Shown here piece by piece: positions 15,016 through 23,468 of a stretch of DNA of 64,000 nt. The position numbers and the translations under genes are program-made. The first letter of the stretch is position 1; the number at the start of each line of letters is the position of its first letter. The DNA is taken from positions 558,001-622,000 of the forward strand of contig NZ_NEVK01000008.1 of NCBI RefSeq assembly GCF_002261265.1, written 5' to 3'. This DNA comes from Bordetella genomosp. 7. Lineage in GTDB: Bacteria > Pseudomonadota > Gammaproteobacteria > Burkholderiales > Burkholderiaceae_B. A model generated the notes under the pieces. The model did no database searches. It had not been told where the DNA came from and saw only the letters and a list, made by a program, of their open reading frames with translations.

Positions 15016-16577
15016 AAATCCGTGCCCAAGTTGGGATGGTGCTGAACCTGGACAAGTGCATCGGCTGCCACACCTGCTCCATCACCTGCAAGAACGTCTG
15101 GACGAGCCGCGATGGCGTCGAGTACGCCTGGTTCAACAACGTGGAAACCAAGCCCGGCATCGGTTACCCCAAAGAATGGGAAAACCAGTCGCGCTGGAAC
15201 GGCGGCTGGACCCGAACCGCAGCCGGCAAGCTCGAACCGCGCCAGGGCGGCAAGGTGAAGATCCTGGCCAACCTGTTCGCCAACCCGAACCTGCCCGCCA
15301 TTGACGATTACTACGAGCCTTTCACTTACGACTACGAGCGGCTGCAGAACGCGCCGCTTTCCCAGACGCCGCCCACCGCGCGCCCCATTTCCGTGCTTAC
15401 GGGGCGCAAGATGGACAAGATCGAATGGGGCCCCAACTGGGAAGACGACCTGGGCGGCGAGTTCAGTTCGCGCAGCCGCGACGCGCTGTTCGAAGGTGTG
15501 CAGAAAGAAATGTACGCCACCTTCGAAAACACGTTCATGATGTACCTGCCGCGCCTGTGTGAACATTGTCTGAACCCGGCATGCGTGGCCAGTTGCCCGT
15601 CGGGCTCGATATACAAGCGCGAAGACGACGGCATCGTGCTGGTCGACCAGGACAAATGCCGCGGCTGGCGCATGTGCATTTCGGGCTGCCCCTATAAAAA
15701 GGTGTACTACAACTGGCAAAGCGGCAAAGCCGAGAAGTGCACGTTCTGCTACCCGCGCATCGAAGCGGGCCAGCCTACGGTGTGTTCGGAAACCTGCGTA
15801 GGGCGCATCCGCTACCTGGGCGTGTTGCTGTATGACGCCGACCGCATCGAGGCGGCCGCAGCCAGCCCAAGCGAACAGGATCTATACCAGGCGCAGCTCG
15901 ATGTCTTTCTGGATCCGCATTCGCCGGACGTCATCGCCGAGGCGCGGCGCCAGGGCATACCCGACTCGTGGCTGCAGGCCGCGCGGCAGTCGCCCGTGTA
16001 CAAAATGGCATGCGAATGGAAGGTGGCATTTCCCTTGCACCCCGAATACCGCACGTTGCCCATGGTGTGGTACATACCGCCGCTTTCGCCGATTCAATCG
16101 GCTGCTGAAGCGGGCCATATGCCGCACAAGACGGTGGGGCGTTCGGGTGTGATTCCCGATGTGTCCAGCCTGCGCATTCCCATGCGCTACCTGGCCAACC
16201 TGCTGACGGCCGGCGACGAAACGCCGGTGCAGCGGGCGCTGGAGCGCCTGCTGGCCATGCGCGCCTACATGCGCGCCGAAACGGTGCACGGCGAGCCTGA
16301 CGACGCCATCTTGCGCGACGTGGGCCTGGATGCGGAAACGGTGCGCGACATGTATCGCATCATGGCTATTGCCAACTACGAAGACCGCTTCGTGGTGCCG
16401 TCCAGCCACAAAGAAATGGTGGAAGACAGCTTCAACGAAAAGGGCAGCTGCGGCTTCACGTTCGGCAATGGATGCTCTGGCGGCGTGTCCGATGGCGCGC
16501 TGTTTGGCAAGAAGGCGCGCGGCAGCGAGATCTTCATTGAAATGCCCAAGTCTCGCAAGAAAGCCGCCGCCGCATGA
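15012..16577 (+). CDS. narH: Respiratory nitrate reductase, iron-sulfur beta subunit NarH
   Basis: 521 residues from MKIRAQVGMVLNLDKC; the start overlaps the narG stop and has GAGGAAGGAA just upstream. Four Fe-S clusters are readable: CIGCHTCSITCKNVW (residues 16-30), CEHCLNPACVASCP, CRGWRMCISGCPYKK and the pair CTFC/CSETC further on. The Trp in CRGWRMC replaces the cysteine of a [4Fe-4S] motif, which is the known mark of the [3Fe-4S] cluster in NarH. It relays electrons from the NarI hemes to NarG. Confidence 0.97.
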   Translation: MKIRAQVGMVLNLDKCIGCHTCSITCKNVWTSRDGVEYAWFNNVETKPGIGYPKEWENQSRWNGGWTRTAAGKLEPRQGGKVKILANLFANPNLPAIDDYYEPFTYDYERLQNAPLSQTPPTARPISVLTGRKMDKIEWGPNWEDDLGGEFSSRSRDALFEGVQKEMYATFENTFMMYLPRLCEHCLNPACVASCPSGSIYKREDDGIVLVDQDKCRGWRMCISGCPYKKVYYNWQSGKAEKCTFCYPRIEAGQPTVCSETCVGRIRYLGVLLYDADRIEAAAASPSEQDLYQAQLDVFLDPHSPDVIAEARRQGIPDSWLQAARQSPVYKMACEWKVAFPLHPEYRTLPMVWYIPPLSPIQSAAEAGHMPHKTVGRSGVIPDVSSLRIPMRYLANLLTAGDETPVQRALERLLAMRAYMRAETVHGEPDDAILRDVGLDAETVRDMYRIMAIANYEDRFVVPSSHKEMVEDSFNEKGSCGFTFGNGCSGGVSDGALFGKKARGSEIFIEMPKSRKKAAAA

Positions 16578-16587
16578 GGAACCCATC

Positions 16588-17235
16588 ATGAGCCTTTATC
16601 GCATTCTTTCTGCTTTGCTGATGTACCCCGAGCAGCCGCTCATCGACGCTTTGCTCGAGATCGACGATGCGCTCGACGCGCATCCCGAGGCGCAAGACCA
16701 GTTGTCTGCGCTGACCGACTATCTCAAGACCCATAGCCTGATCGAGCTGCAAGAGAACTACGTGGCCACCTTTGATCGCCAGCCCGCGTGTTCGCTGCAC
16801 CTGTTCGAGCACGTGCACGGGGAAAGCCGCGATCGCGGCCAGGCAATGGTGGACCTGCTGCAGGAATACCGCCGGCACGGCCTGGAGCCCGGCGCTGCCG
16901 AACTGCCGGATCACGTGCCGCTGTTCCTGGAGTTCCTGGGTGTGATCGAGCCGGCGCAGGCAGGGGCCCTGCTTGATGACGCCATCCATGTGCTGGCCGC
17001 CATCGGTGCGCGTCTGGCGCGCGACGGCAGCCCGTACTCGACCGTGTTCGCGGTGCTGCGCGGCATGACCGACGTGGTGCCGCGCGAGCAGACCGACCCC
17101 CCCGTGCGCGACATGGACGACGCGCTCGAAGTCTACGGCGTGGGTCCTGACGGCGTAGAACCCCTGTTGCCGATGGCCGCCGCGGGTACGCATGTCGTGC
17201 ATTTCCATCCCCGCTCGCGTGGCGCTCAACATTAA
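16588..17235 (+). CDS. narJ: Nitrate reductase assembly chaperone NarJ
   Basis: 215 residues, all-helical, starting MSLYRILSALLMYP with GAGGA ten bases upstream. Family features are the LLMYPEQPLIDAL start, LQENYVATFDRQPACSLHLFEHVHGESRDRGQAM (residues about 51-84) and LPDHVPLFLEFL. NarJ is a soluble chaperone that binds the NarG N-terminus, helps insert the molybdenum cofactor and controls docking to NarI. It lies in the usual place between narH and narI, spaced 10 bases from narH and 15 from narI. Confidence 0.95.
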   Translation: MSLYRILSALLMYPEQPLIDALLEIDDALDAHPEAQDQLSALTDYLKTHSLIELQENYVATFDRQPACSLHLFEHVHGESRDRGQAMVDLLQEYRRHGLEPGAAELPDHVPLFLEFLGVIEPAQAGALLDDAIHVLAAIGARLARDGSPYSTVFAVLRGMTDVVPREQTDPPVRDMDDALEVYGVGPDGVEPLLPMAAAGTHVVHFHPRSRGAQH

Positions 17236-17250
17236 GACGGGACGACTTCG

Positions 17251-17934
17251 ATGAACACCGTGCATCAGTTTCTATTCGGCATCTATCCCTACATTGCACT
17301 CGGCATCTTTCTGCTGGGCAGCCTGGCGCGCTTCGAGCGCGAACAGTACACCTGGAAAAGCGACAGTTCGCAGCTGCTGTATCGCGGCCAGCTGCGCCTG
17401 GGAAATATTCTTTTCCACGTGGGCATCCTGGGTCTGTTTTTCGGCCACCTGGCAGGCCTGCTTACCCCGGTCGTGGTGTGGGACGCGCTGGGCGTGTCAC
17501 ACAGCGTGAAGCAGGGAGTCGCCATGGTGGCGGGCGGGGTCATGGGTGTCACCTGCCTGGCGGGCCTGGTCATCCTGCTGCACCGTCGGCTGGCGCACCC
17601 TCGCATCGCCCGCGCATCGCGCCCCGGCGACAAGCTGCTGTTGTTGTGGCTGCTGGTTACCCTGCTGCTCGGGCTTTCCACCATTGCCGTGTCCGCCGAC
17701 CACATGGATGGCCACATGATGGTGCAGTTCATGACCTGGGCCCAGCACATCGTGACCTTCCAGGGTGACGCGGCCAGCCATATCGCCGATGCCCCGCTGC
17801 TCTTCAAGGCACACTTGTTCATGGGGCTGACGCTGTTCGTCATCTTTCCGTTTACCCGGCTGGTGCATGTCTGGAGCGGCTTTGCATCGCTGGGCTACCT
17901 GGGCCGCGCCTGGCAGCTGGTGCGGACGCGCTGA
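17251..17934 (+). CDS. narI: Respiratory nitrate reductase, cytochrome b gamma subunit NarI
   Basis: 227 residues with five hydrophobic segments. It starts with HQFLFGIYPYIALGIFLLGSLARF and includes YTWKSDSSQLL, a conserved NarI loop. Axial heme ligands can be placed in HVGILGLFFGHLAGL (about residues 54-68) and HLFMGLTLFVIFPFTRLVHVWS (about 188-209). NarI oxidises quinol at the periplasmic face and passes electrons to NarH. It is the last structural subunit; a parvulin gene follows after 21 bases. Confidence 0.97.
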   Translation: MNTVHQFLFGIYPYIALGIFLLGSLARFEREQYTWKSDSSQLLYRGQLRLGNILFHVGILGLFFGHLAGLLTPVVVWDALGVSHSVKQGVAMVAGGVMGVTCLAGLVILLHRRLAHPRIARASRPGDKLLLLWLLVTLLLGLSTIAVSADHMDGHMMVQFMTWAQHIVTFQGDAASHIADAPLLFKAHLFMGLTLFVIFPFTRLVHVWSGFASLGYLGRAWQLVRTR

Positions 17935-17955
17935 ACCACGGCACACGAAACGATC

Positions 17956-18723
17956 ATGCCCATAGTTGTCAACGGTGTAGAGCTGACAGATGCCGAGCTC
18001 ATGCATGAACTGCCCCGCCACGGCGATGCCGGCAATCCTCAACGCCGCGCCATCACGGCGCTGGTGCTGCGCAGGCTGATGCTGGACGAGGCGCAACGCC
18101 TGGGGCTTTCCGCCCCGGCGTGCAGCTACGGCGATGACCACGATGAGGCGGTAATCGGCGCGTTGCTTGAATCACAGGCAAGCGTTCCCACGCCGGACGC
18201 AGCGGCCTGCCGGCGCCACTACGACGCGCATCCCGAACGCTTTACCGTGGGCGAACTGGTGGAGGCCGATCACATCCTGTTCCAGGTGACGCCCCACGTC
18301 GATCTGCATCGCCTGCGTGAGCAGGCCGAATCTGTGTTGGCAACCGTGCTGGCGGATCCGTCCTGCTTTGCCGAGCTGGCGCGCACCTGGTCGAATTGCC
18401 CGTCCGGCGCGCTGGGAGGCAGCCTGGGGCAGCTGGGGCGCGGCGATACCGTACCCGAGTTCGAACGTGCGATATTCGGCCCGCCCGCGGGCAGCGTGGT
18501 ACCCCGGCTGGTGCAAACGCGCCATGGCTTGCATATTGTGCGCATCGGGCGTCGCGTGGCGGGGCGCCTGTTGCCGTACGAGCAGGTGGCGGCAGGCATC
18601 GCCCAGGCGCTCGCCGCGGCCGCCCGGGACACCGCGTGGCGGCAATATGCGCGCATGCTGGTGGGCCGGGCACGCATCGAAGGCATCGAGCTCGAAGGCG
18701 CAGACGGCCTTCTGGTGCAATAG
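17956..18723 (+). CDS. PpiC-type peptidyl-prolyl cis-trans isomerase of the nar locus
   Basis: 255 residues: helical N-terminal part (1-90), then a parvulin domain (about 95-215) with ADHILFQV, FAELARTWSNCPSGALGGSLGQLGRG and GLHIVRIGRR, the standard parvulin landmarks. No signal peptide or membrane segment is seen, so it is probably cytoplasmic. Parvulins of this kind occur after narI in many beta- and gammaproteobacterial nar operons; a role in folding the NarGHI complex is presumed, not proven. It sits 21 bases after narI and 9 before moaA, probably in the same transcript. Confidence 0.88.
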   Translation: MPIVVNGVELTDAELMHELPRHGDAGNPQRRAITALVLRRLMLDEAQRLGLSAPACSYGDDHDEAVIGALLESQASVPTPDAAACRRHYDAHPERFTVGELVEADHILFQVTPHVDLHRLREQAESVLATVLADPSCFAELARTWSNCPSGALGGSLGQLGRGDTVPEFERAIFGPPAGSVVPRLVQTRHGLHIVRIGRRVAGRLLPYEQVAAGIAQALAAAARDTAWRQYARMLVGRARIEGIELEGADGLLVQ

Positions 18724-18732
18724 GAGCCTGGC

Positions 18733-19719
18733 ATGCCTGGCAATGCGGCGCTGGTGGACGGCCATGGCCGGCGGATCGACTACCTGCGCATCTCGGTAAC
18801 GGATCGCTGCGACCTGCGTTGCACCTACTGCCTGCCTGCGCATTTCAAGGATTTCGACGCGCCCGCCCATTGGCTGACCCACGATGAAATGACGCGGCTG
18901 GTGGGCCTGTTCACCGCAATGGGGGTGCGCAAGCTGCGCCTGACGGGTGGCGAGCCATTGACGCGCGGCGGCCTTGCTACCTTGGCGGGCGCCCTGGCGG
19001 CGTTGCCCGGCGTGCAAGACCTGTCGTTGTCCACGAACGGCACGCGGTTGGCGCGACATGCCGCCGACCTGCGCGCGGCGGGCGTCAAGCGCCTGAATGT
19101 CAGCCTGGACACACTGGATGCGGCAGCCTACGCGCGCATTACCGGACGTGATTGCCTGGACGATGTTCTGCGTGGCCTGCACGCCGCGCGATCTGCCGGC
19201 TTTGCGCCCATCAAGCTCAACGCGGTGGTGCAGGCAGGAACCCCCGAAAACGATCTGGACAGACTGCTGGCCTATAGCCGTGCCCATGGGTATATCCTGC
19301 GTCTGATAGAGCCGATGCCCGTGGGCAGCACGGGCCGGCGCACGATGGGAGTCGATCTGAGCGCGCTGGGCCCGCGGCTGGCCGACCGTCACGGGCTGCT
19401 GCCCGTGCTGGCGGGCCGCGGCGCCGGCCCGGCACGGTACTGGGGCGACGCCGGGTCGCCTGCGCTGGGGGTGATCACGCCCATGTCCCAGCACTTCTGC
19501 GACGCGTGTAACCGGGTGCGCCTGGGCGCCGACGGCACCTTGTATCCCTGCCTGGGCGAACACGCCAGCGTGCCGTTGGGTGCGTTGCTGCGCCAGGGGG
19601 CCAGCGACGCGCAATTGGCGCACGCCATCGTCGGCGCGATCGCCGCCAAGCCCGAACGCCACGACTTCACGCGTCACCCCGAGCGCATCGTGCGGTTCAT
19701 GTCCCAGACGGGGGGGTGA
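18733..19719 (+). CDS. moaA: GTP 3',8-cyclase MoaA (molybdenum cofactor biosynthesis)
   Basis: 328-residue radical SAM enzyme. The N-terminal cluster motif CDLRCTYC (near residues 27-34) binds SAM and the C-terminal CDACNRVRLGADGTLYPC (near 256-273) binds the second [4Fe-4S] cluster; the protein ends in Gly-Gly, as MoaA does for catalysis. It performs the first step of molybdopterin synthesis (GTP to 3',8-cyclo-GTP) with MoaC. Its position inside the nar operon ties cofactor supply to nitrate respiration; other moa genes are not in this window. It may be a second, nitrate-linked MoaA copy. Confidence 0.95.
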   Translation: MPGNAALVDGHGRRIDYLRISVTDRCDLRCTYCLPAHFKDFDAPAHWLTHDEMTRLVGLFTAMGVRKLRLTGGEPLTRGGLATLAGALAALPGVQDLSLSTNGTRLARHAADLRAAGVKRLNVSLDTLDAAAYARITGRDCLDDVLRGLHAARSAGFAPIKLNAVVQAGTPENDLDRLLAYSRAHGYILRLIEPMPVGSTGRRTMGVDLSALGPRLADRHGLLPVLAGRGAGPARYWGDAGSPALGVITPMSQHFCDACNRVRLGADGTLYPCLGEHASVPLGALLRQGASDAQLAHAIVGAIAAKPERHDFTRHPERIVRFMSQTGG

Positions 19720-19764
19720 TAATAGACACTATCCTGCCCAAGCCCGTTCGCTGGCACCCGCAAC

Positions 19765-21696
19765 ATGCCTTCTTCAGATCCTCCCGTCGGCCCGGACGAC
19801 CTGCCTACTCTGCGCGATAGGCTACCCACCCGCATCATCGCCAGTTCGCTCGTGGCCCTGGCCGTGGTGCTGAGCATGGTCGCGTGGACGCTCTGGCTGT
19901 CGTGGGGGCTTGAAGGCGCGGGCGCGGCGATCAATGACACCGGCAGCCTGCGCATGGCCGCCAATCGCGTGGCCGTCGAGCTGATGCGGCCCGACCCAGG
20001 GCGGGCGCAGGCCGATGAATTCCTGCGCGCCCAGGATGACACACTTGCGCTGCTCGAGCGCGGCAACCCGGCACGCCCGCTGTTCCTGCCCGACGACCCC
20101 GCCATTGCCGACCAGCTGGCCGTCGTGGCGCGGCAGTGGCACGACGTCATGAAGCCCGCGGCGCTGCGCGCGCGTGACGGCGGCGAGCTGGCCGACTATC
20201 TGCGCGCCCTGCCCGAATTCGTGGCCCAGGCAGACCACCTCGTGCGCATGATCGAACACGACAACGCCGGCAAGACCACGTTGCTGAGGCTCTCGCAGGG
20301 CGTGCTGGCAGGCATAGGCAGCGTGGGCACGGTGGCCATGATCTATCTGCTGTATCTGTGGATCATTTCACCCGTCATGCGCCTGCGAGATGGCCTGCGG
20401 CGCATGACCGCCGGCGAGTTCAGCGCCCGCCTGCCCGTGGAATCGCGCGACGAGTTCGGCGTGCTGGCGCGCGGCTTCAACTTGATGGCCGACAAACTCG
20501 AGAACCTGTATCGCGACCTGGAAAACCGGGTGCGCCACAAGACGGCCGAGCTCGAGGCCCAGAACCGCGACATTGGCGCGCTGTACGACATGACGGCGTT
20601 CCTGAACCAGCCCAACAGCATCGAAGCCATCTGCCGCGGGTTCTTGCAGCGGGCAATGAGCCAGTTCGGCGCTGCGGGCGGCACCATTCGCACGCTGGAT
20701 CCTTCCGACGAACGCCTGAACATGATGGTGTCTGAAGGGCTGTCGCCCGAACTGGCCGAAGCCGAACGCTGCATGCGGGCCGACCATTGCTATTGCGGCA
20801 TCGCGACGCAGGACGGCACGCAGATCGTGCGCGACATGCGCAAGCTGGCCCCCATCGAGGCCTTTCATTGCTCCAACGAGGGCTTTCGCAGCCTGGCCGT
20901 GTTCCGCATCGTTGCGCGTGACGAGGTGCTGGGTTCCTACTCGCTGCACTTCAAGACGCAGCGCGACATCACGCCAGCGGAAACCCAACTGCTCGAAACC
21001 CTGGGGCAGCACCTGGGCGTTGCGCTGGAAAACCGCCGCCTGGAAGCCCATGCGCGCCAGTTGGCAGTGGAACGCGAGCGCAACCTGGTGGCGCAGGGCC
21101 TGCACGACAGCATCGCCCAGGGCCTGAACTTTTTGAAGCTGCAGCTGCAACTGCTGGACGATGCGCTGGCGCGAGGCGACCAGGACGACGTTCGCGATAT
21201 CGTGCCGCTGTTGCGCACGGGCGTCGAAGAAAGCTACCAGGACGTACGCGAGCTGCTGGTGAACTTCCGCACCAAGCTCGACCAGGGTGCGCTGCCCGAT
21301 GCCATCGAAGAGGCGATTTTGCGGTTCCAGCGCCAGACGGGCATAGAGGTCGACCTGGACATGCGTTATGACACCGACCGACCGCTTGCGCCCGACCAGC
21401 AGCTGCAGGTGCTGTTCATCCTGCAGGAAGCCCTGTCGAACGTGCGCAAGCACGCAGAGGCGAACCGTGTACGGGTGTGGCTGCGCAATAACCAGGACTT
21501 CGAACTGGAGATTGCCGACGACGGCGTCGGATACGATCCGGACGAAGTCGGGCAGCGGGTCGACAGCCATATCGGGCTGCATATCATGCGCGAGCGAGCG
21601 GCTCGCCTTAACGCTGTGATAAAACTGTCATCCCGGCCCGGCGCCGGCGCCACGGTGCGGCTGGTACTGCCGCGCGACAAGCGCCGCGCCGCCTGA
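19765..21696 (+). CDS. narX: Nitrate/nitrite sensor histidine kinase NarX
   Basis: 643 residues. Membrane segment 1 is at about residues 24-46, followed by the P-box nitrate-binding helix NDTGSLRMAANRVAVEL. Membrane segment 2 is at about 178-200, then HAMP (SPVMRLRDGLRRMTAGEFS...), a GAF-like central region with a cysteine cluster (CMRADHCYCG and FHCSNEGFRSLAVF), and a HisKA_3 kinase core with HDSIAQGLNFLKLQ, then ILQEALSNVRKHA and GVGYDPDEVG. This is the NarX/NarQ layout. It senses periplasmic nitrate and nitrite and phosphorylates NarL, encoded 14 bases downstream. The position after moaA differs from E. coli, where narXL is divergent from narK. Confidence 0.94.
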   Translation: MPSSDPPVGPDDLPTLRDRLPTRIIASSLVALAVVLSMVAWTLWLSWGLEGAGAAINDTGSLRMAANRVAVELMRPDPGRAQADEFLRAQDDTLALLERGNPARPLFLPDDPAIADQLAVVARQWHDVMKPAALRARDGGELADYLRALPEFVAQADHLVRMIEHDNAGKTTLLRLSQGVLAGIGSVGTVAMIYLLYLWIISPVMRLRDGLRRMTAGEFSARLPVESRDEFGVLARGFNLMADKLENLYRDLENRVRHKTAELEAQNRDIGALYDMTAFLNQPNSIEAICRGFLQRAMSQFGAAGGTIRTLDPSDERLNMMVSEGLSPELAEAERCMRADHCYCGIATQDGTQIVRDMRKLAPIEAFHCSNEGFRSLAVFRIVARDEVLGSYSLHFKTQRDITPAETQLLETLGQHLGVALENRRLEAHARQLAVERERNLVAQGLHDSIAQGLNFLKLQLQLLDDALARGDQDDVRDIVPLLRTGVEESYQDVRELLVNFRTKLDQGALPDAIEEAILRFQRQTGIEVDLDMRYDTDRPLAPDQQLQVLFILQEALSNVRKHAEANRVRVWLRNNQDFELEIADDGVGYDPDEVGQRVDSHIGLHIMRERAARLNAVIKLSSRPGAGATVRLVLPRDKRRAA

Positions 21697-21710
21697 AGAC
21701 GCTCGCTACC

Positions 21711-22370
21711 ATGGCTATCCGCATCCTGCTTATCGACGACCACAGCCTGTTCCGATCCGGCGTGCGGCTGCTGTTGCAGCGCCAACCCGATTTCGAAGTC
21801 GTGGCCGAAGCGGCAGACGGGCTGGAAGGCGTCAAGCGCGCCAAGGAATTCCAACCCGACGTGATCCTGCTGGACCTGAACATGCCGGGGCTGTCGGGCC
21901 TGGAAACGCTGCAGTTGCTGGTGCAGGACGTGCCGCGCAGCAATGTGGTCATCCTGACCGTATCAGAAGAAGCCGACGAACTCAGCCAGGCGCTGCGCGA
22001 CGGCGCGCGAGGCTATCTGGTGAAGAATATCGATGCCGAGGCCCTGACGACGGCGATACGCCGCGCGGCGTCGGGCGAGCCGGTGATAGCCGACAACATG
22101 ACAGCCAAGCTGGTCGACCGTTTTCGCGAGCAGGCCGCGCAGAGCAACGGCGCGGCCGCGGGCGGCGAACGCACGCGCCTGACGGCGCGCGAACGGGAAA
22201 TCGTGCAATGCCTGGCGCACGGCGCCAGCAACAAGGTAATTGCGCGGCAGCTTGATATTGCCGAGAGCACGGTGAAGATACACGTGCAGAACATCCTGAA
22301 GAAGCTCAACCTGACGAGCCGCGTACAGGTGGCCGTGTATGCGGTCGAGCATGGGTTGGTGTCGGATTGA
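21711..22370 (+). CDS. narL: Nitrate response regulator NarL
   Basis: 219 residues: receiver domain with phospho-acceptor Asp in ILLDLNMPGLSG (about residue 58) and Lys in GYLVKNID (about 107), then a LuxR-type helix-turn-helix (LTAREREIVQCLAHGASNKVIARQL...). It is directly behind narX. It should activate narK and narG promoters and repress alternative respiratory genes when nitrate is present. It is followed after 66 bases by the convergent DeoR-type gene; no convincing terminator hairpin was seen in that gap. Confidence 0.94.
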   Translation: MAIRILLIDDHSLFRSGVRLLLQRQPDFEVVAEAADGLEGVKRAKEFQPDVILLDLNMPGLSGLETLQLLVQDVPRSNVVILTVSEEADELSQALRDGARGYLVKNIDAEALTTAIRRAASGEPVIADNMTAKLVDRFREQAAQSNGAAAGGERTRLTAREREIVQCLAHGASNKVIARQLDIAESTVKIHVQNILKKLNLTSRVQVAVYAVEHGLVSD

Positions 22371-22436
22371 TTCGGGCCCTGCCAGTTCGCCGGCGCCAGC
22401 ACGTGGGAGCCGCGAATATCCACTGCCTTATCGCCT

Positions 22437-23216
22437 TCAGGCAAGTGGGGCGACCAGTACCCGCACGTTCTCCAGCGCCTGGAATGGCGCCAGTTGCGCA
22501 GGGCTGGCGTCAGCGTCGGTGATCAGCGTCCAGACGCCGCGCATGGGCGTCCAGGCCTGCTGGCCGGCAAAGCCCAGCTTTTGCGAATCGGCCAGCACAT
22601 AAACGGCTTCGGCACGGTCCATCATCTGCTCTTTCAAGTAGGCCTGGTCGGCACTGGCTTCGCACAGGCCGCGTCCGGCCACGATGCCATCGGCGCCCAG
22701 GAAAACCTTGTCGGCGGTGATGCGCCCCAGCGCGAGGTCGGCCAGCGGCCCCACTGTACCCATGCTGAGCTTGCGCACCTCGCCGCCCAGCATGGTGACG
22801 CGTATACAGTCGTCGCGTGCAAGGATAGTCAGCGCTTCGATATTGTTGGTGACGACATGCAGTCGGTCACGGCCGCGTAGCATGCGTGCCAGCGCCGCGG
22901 TGGTCGTACCAGCATCCAGCAGCAGCGTGTCTCCGTCCTTGATCTGCCGTAGCGCCAGCGCAGCGATGGCCTCTTTTTGTGGGCGCTGGATGAACATGCG
23001 TTCGTTCAGCGTGTGCTCGCGGCGGTCGTGGGAAACGTATGCGGCGCCGCCATACGTGCGCAGTAGCCGCCCTTGCGCGGCCAGATGGGCGAGGTCGCGC
23101 CGGATGGTCGAAATCGATACCCGCAGGTTGTGGCTGAGTTCCTCGACGTCGTTGATGCCTTCGTGCACCAATTGAGTGATGCGCTGCTGGCGCTCGCGGG
23201 TTTTGCTGGACGACAT
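22437..23216 (-). CDS. DeoR/GlpR-family transcriptional repressor
   Basis: 259 residues from MSSSKTRERQQRITQLV. The N-terminal winged helix includes VEELSHNLRVSISTIRRDLAHLAAQGRLLRTYGGA (about residues 22-56), the DeoR signature. The C-terminal sugar-phosphate isomerase-like domain has DTLLLDAGTTTAALARML and KVFLGADGI. Start ATG 23216 has GAGG eight bases upstream; ATG 23234 is an alternative. It is divergent from a TRAP transporter-lactonase operon, 252 bases apart. DeoR members usually repress sugar or sugar-acid operons and are released by a phosphorylated intermediate, so it probably controls that operon. Confidence 0.9.
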   Translation of the reverse strand: MSSSKTRERQQRITQLVHEGINDVEELSHNLRVSISTIRRDLAHLAAQGRLLRTYGGAAYVSHDRREHTLNERMFIQRPQKEAIAALALRQIKDGDTLLLDAGTTTAALARMLRGRDRLHVVTNNIEALTILARDDCIRVTMLGGEVRKLSMGTVGPLADLALGRITADKVFLGADGIVAGRGLCEASADQAYLKEQMMDRAEAVYVLADSQKLGFAGQQAWTPMRGVWTLITDADASPAQLAPFQALENVRVLVAPLA

Positions 23217-23327
23217 TGGAGGCCTCGCCGGCATGGGTATATGGAAGGTCGGATGCAGTCGCTGCGGTTGCGTTCTATGCGCAACTATGCGGGCATTTTG
23301 CCTGGAACATGATTGTTTCAATCAATA

Positions 23328-23383
23328 TTTCGTATAACAAAAGCCGGTTGACGATAGTTTTGATCGAAACGCGCAGAATTTCG
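23328..23383. promoter_or_regulatory. Candidate DeoR-type operators upstream of the TRAP operon
   Basis: Three TTTCG half sites in the shared promoter region: TTTCG at 23328-23332, CGAAA (inverted) at 23365-23369 and TTTCG at 23379-23383. GlpR/DeoR-type repressors commonly bind repeated TTCG-type words. A TTGACA (23383-23388) could be the -35 of the TRAP operon, so the last site would overlap the promoter. Confidence 0.4.
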
Positions 23384-23468
23384 TTGACATGACAAAACCT
23401 CGCGTGCGACGATGGTCAAAAAATGTGCAGGGCGGCGAGCCAGCAGCCAGCCCCACAAGGAGACAATC

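Noticed and set aside
22371-22436. Terminator between narL and the convergent DeoR-type gene
   Set aside because: Only short, imperfect GC-rich pairings were found and no T tract.
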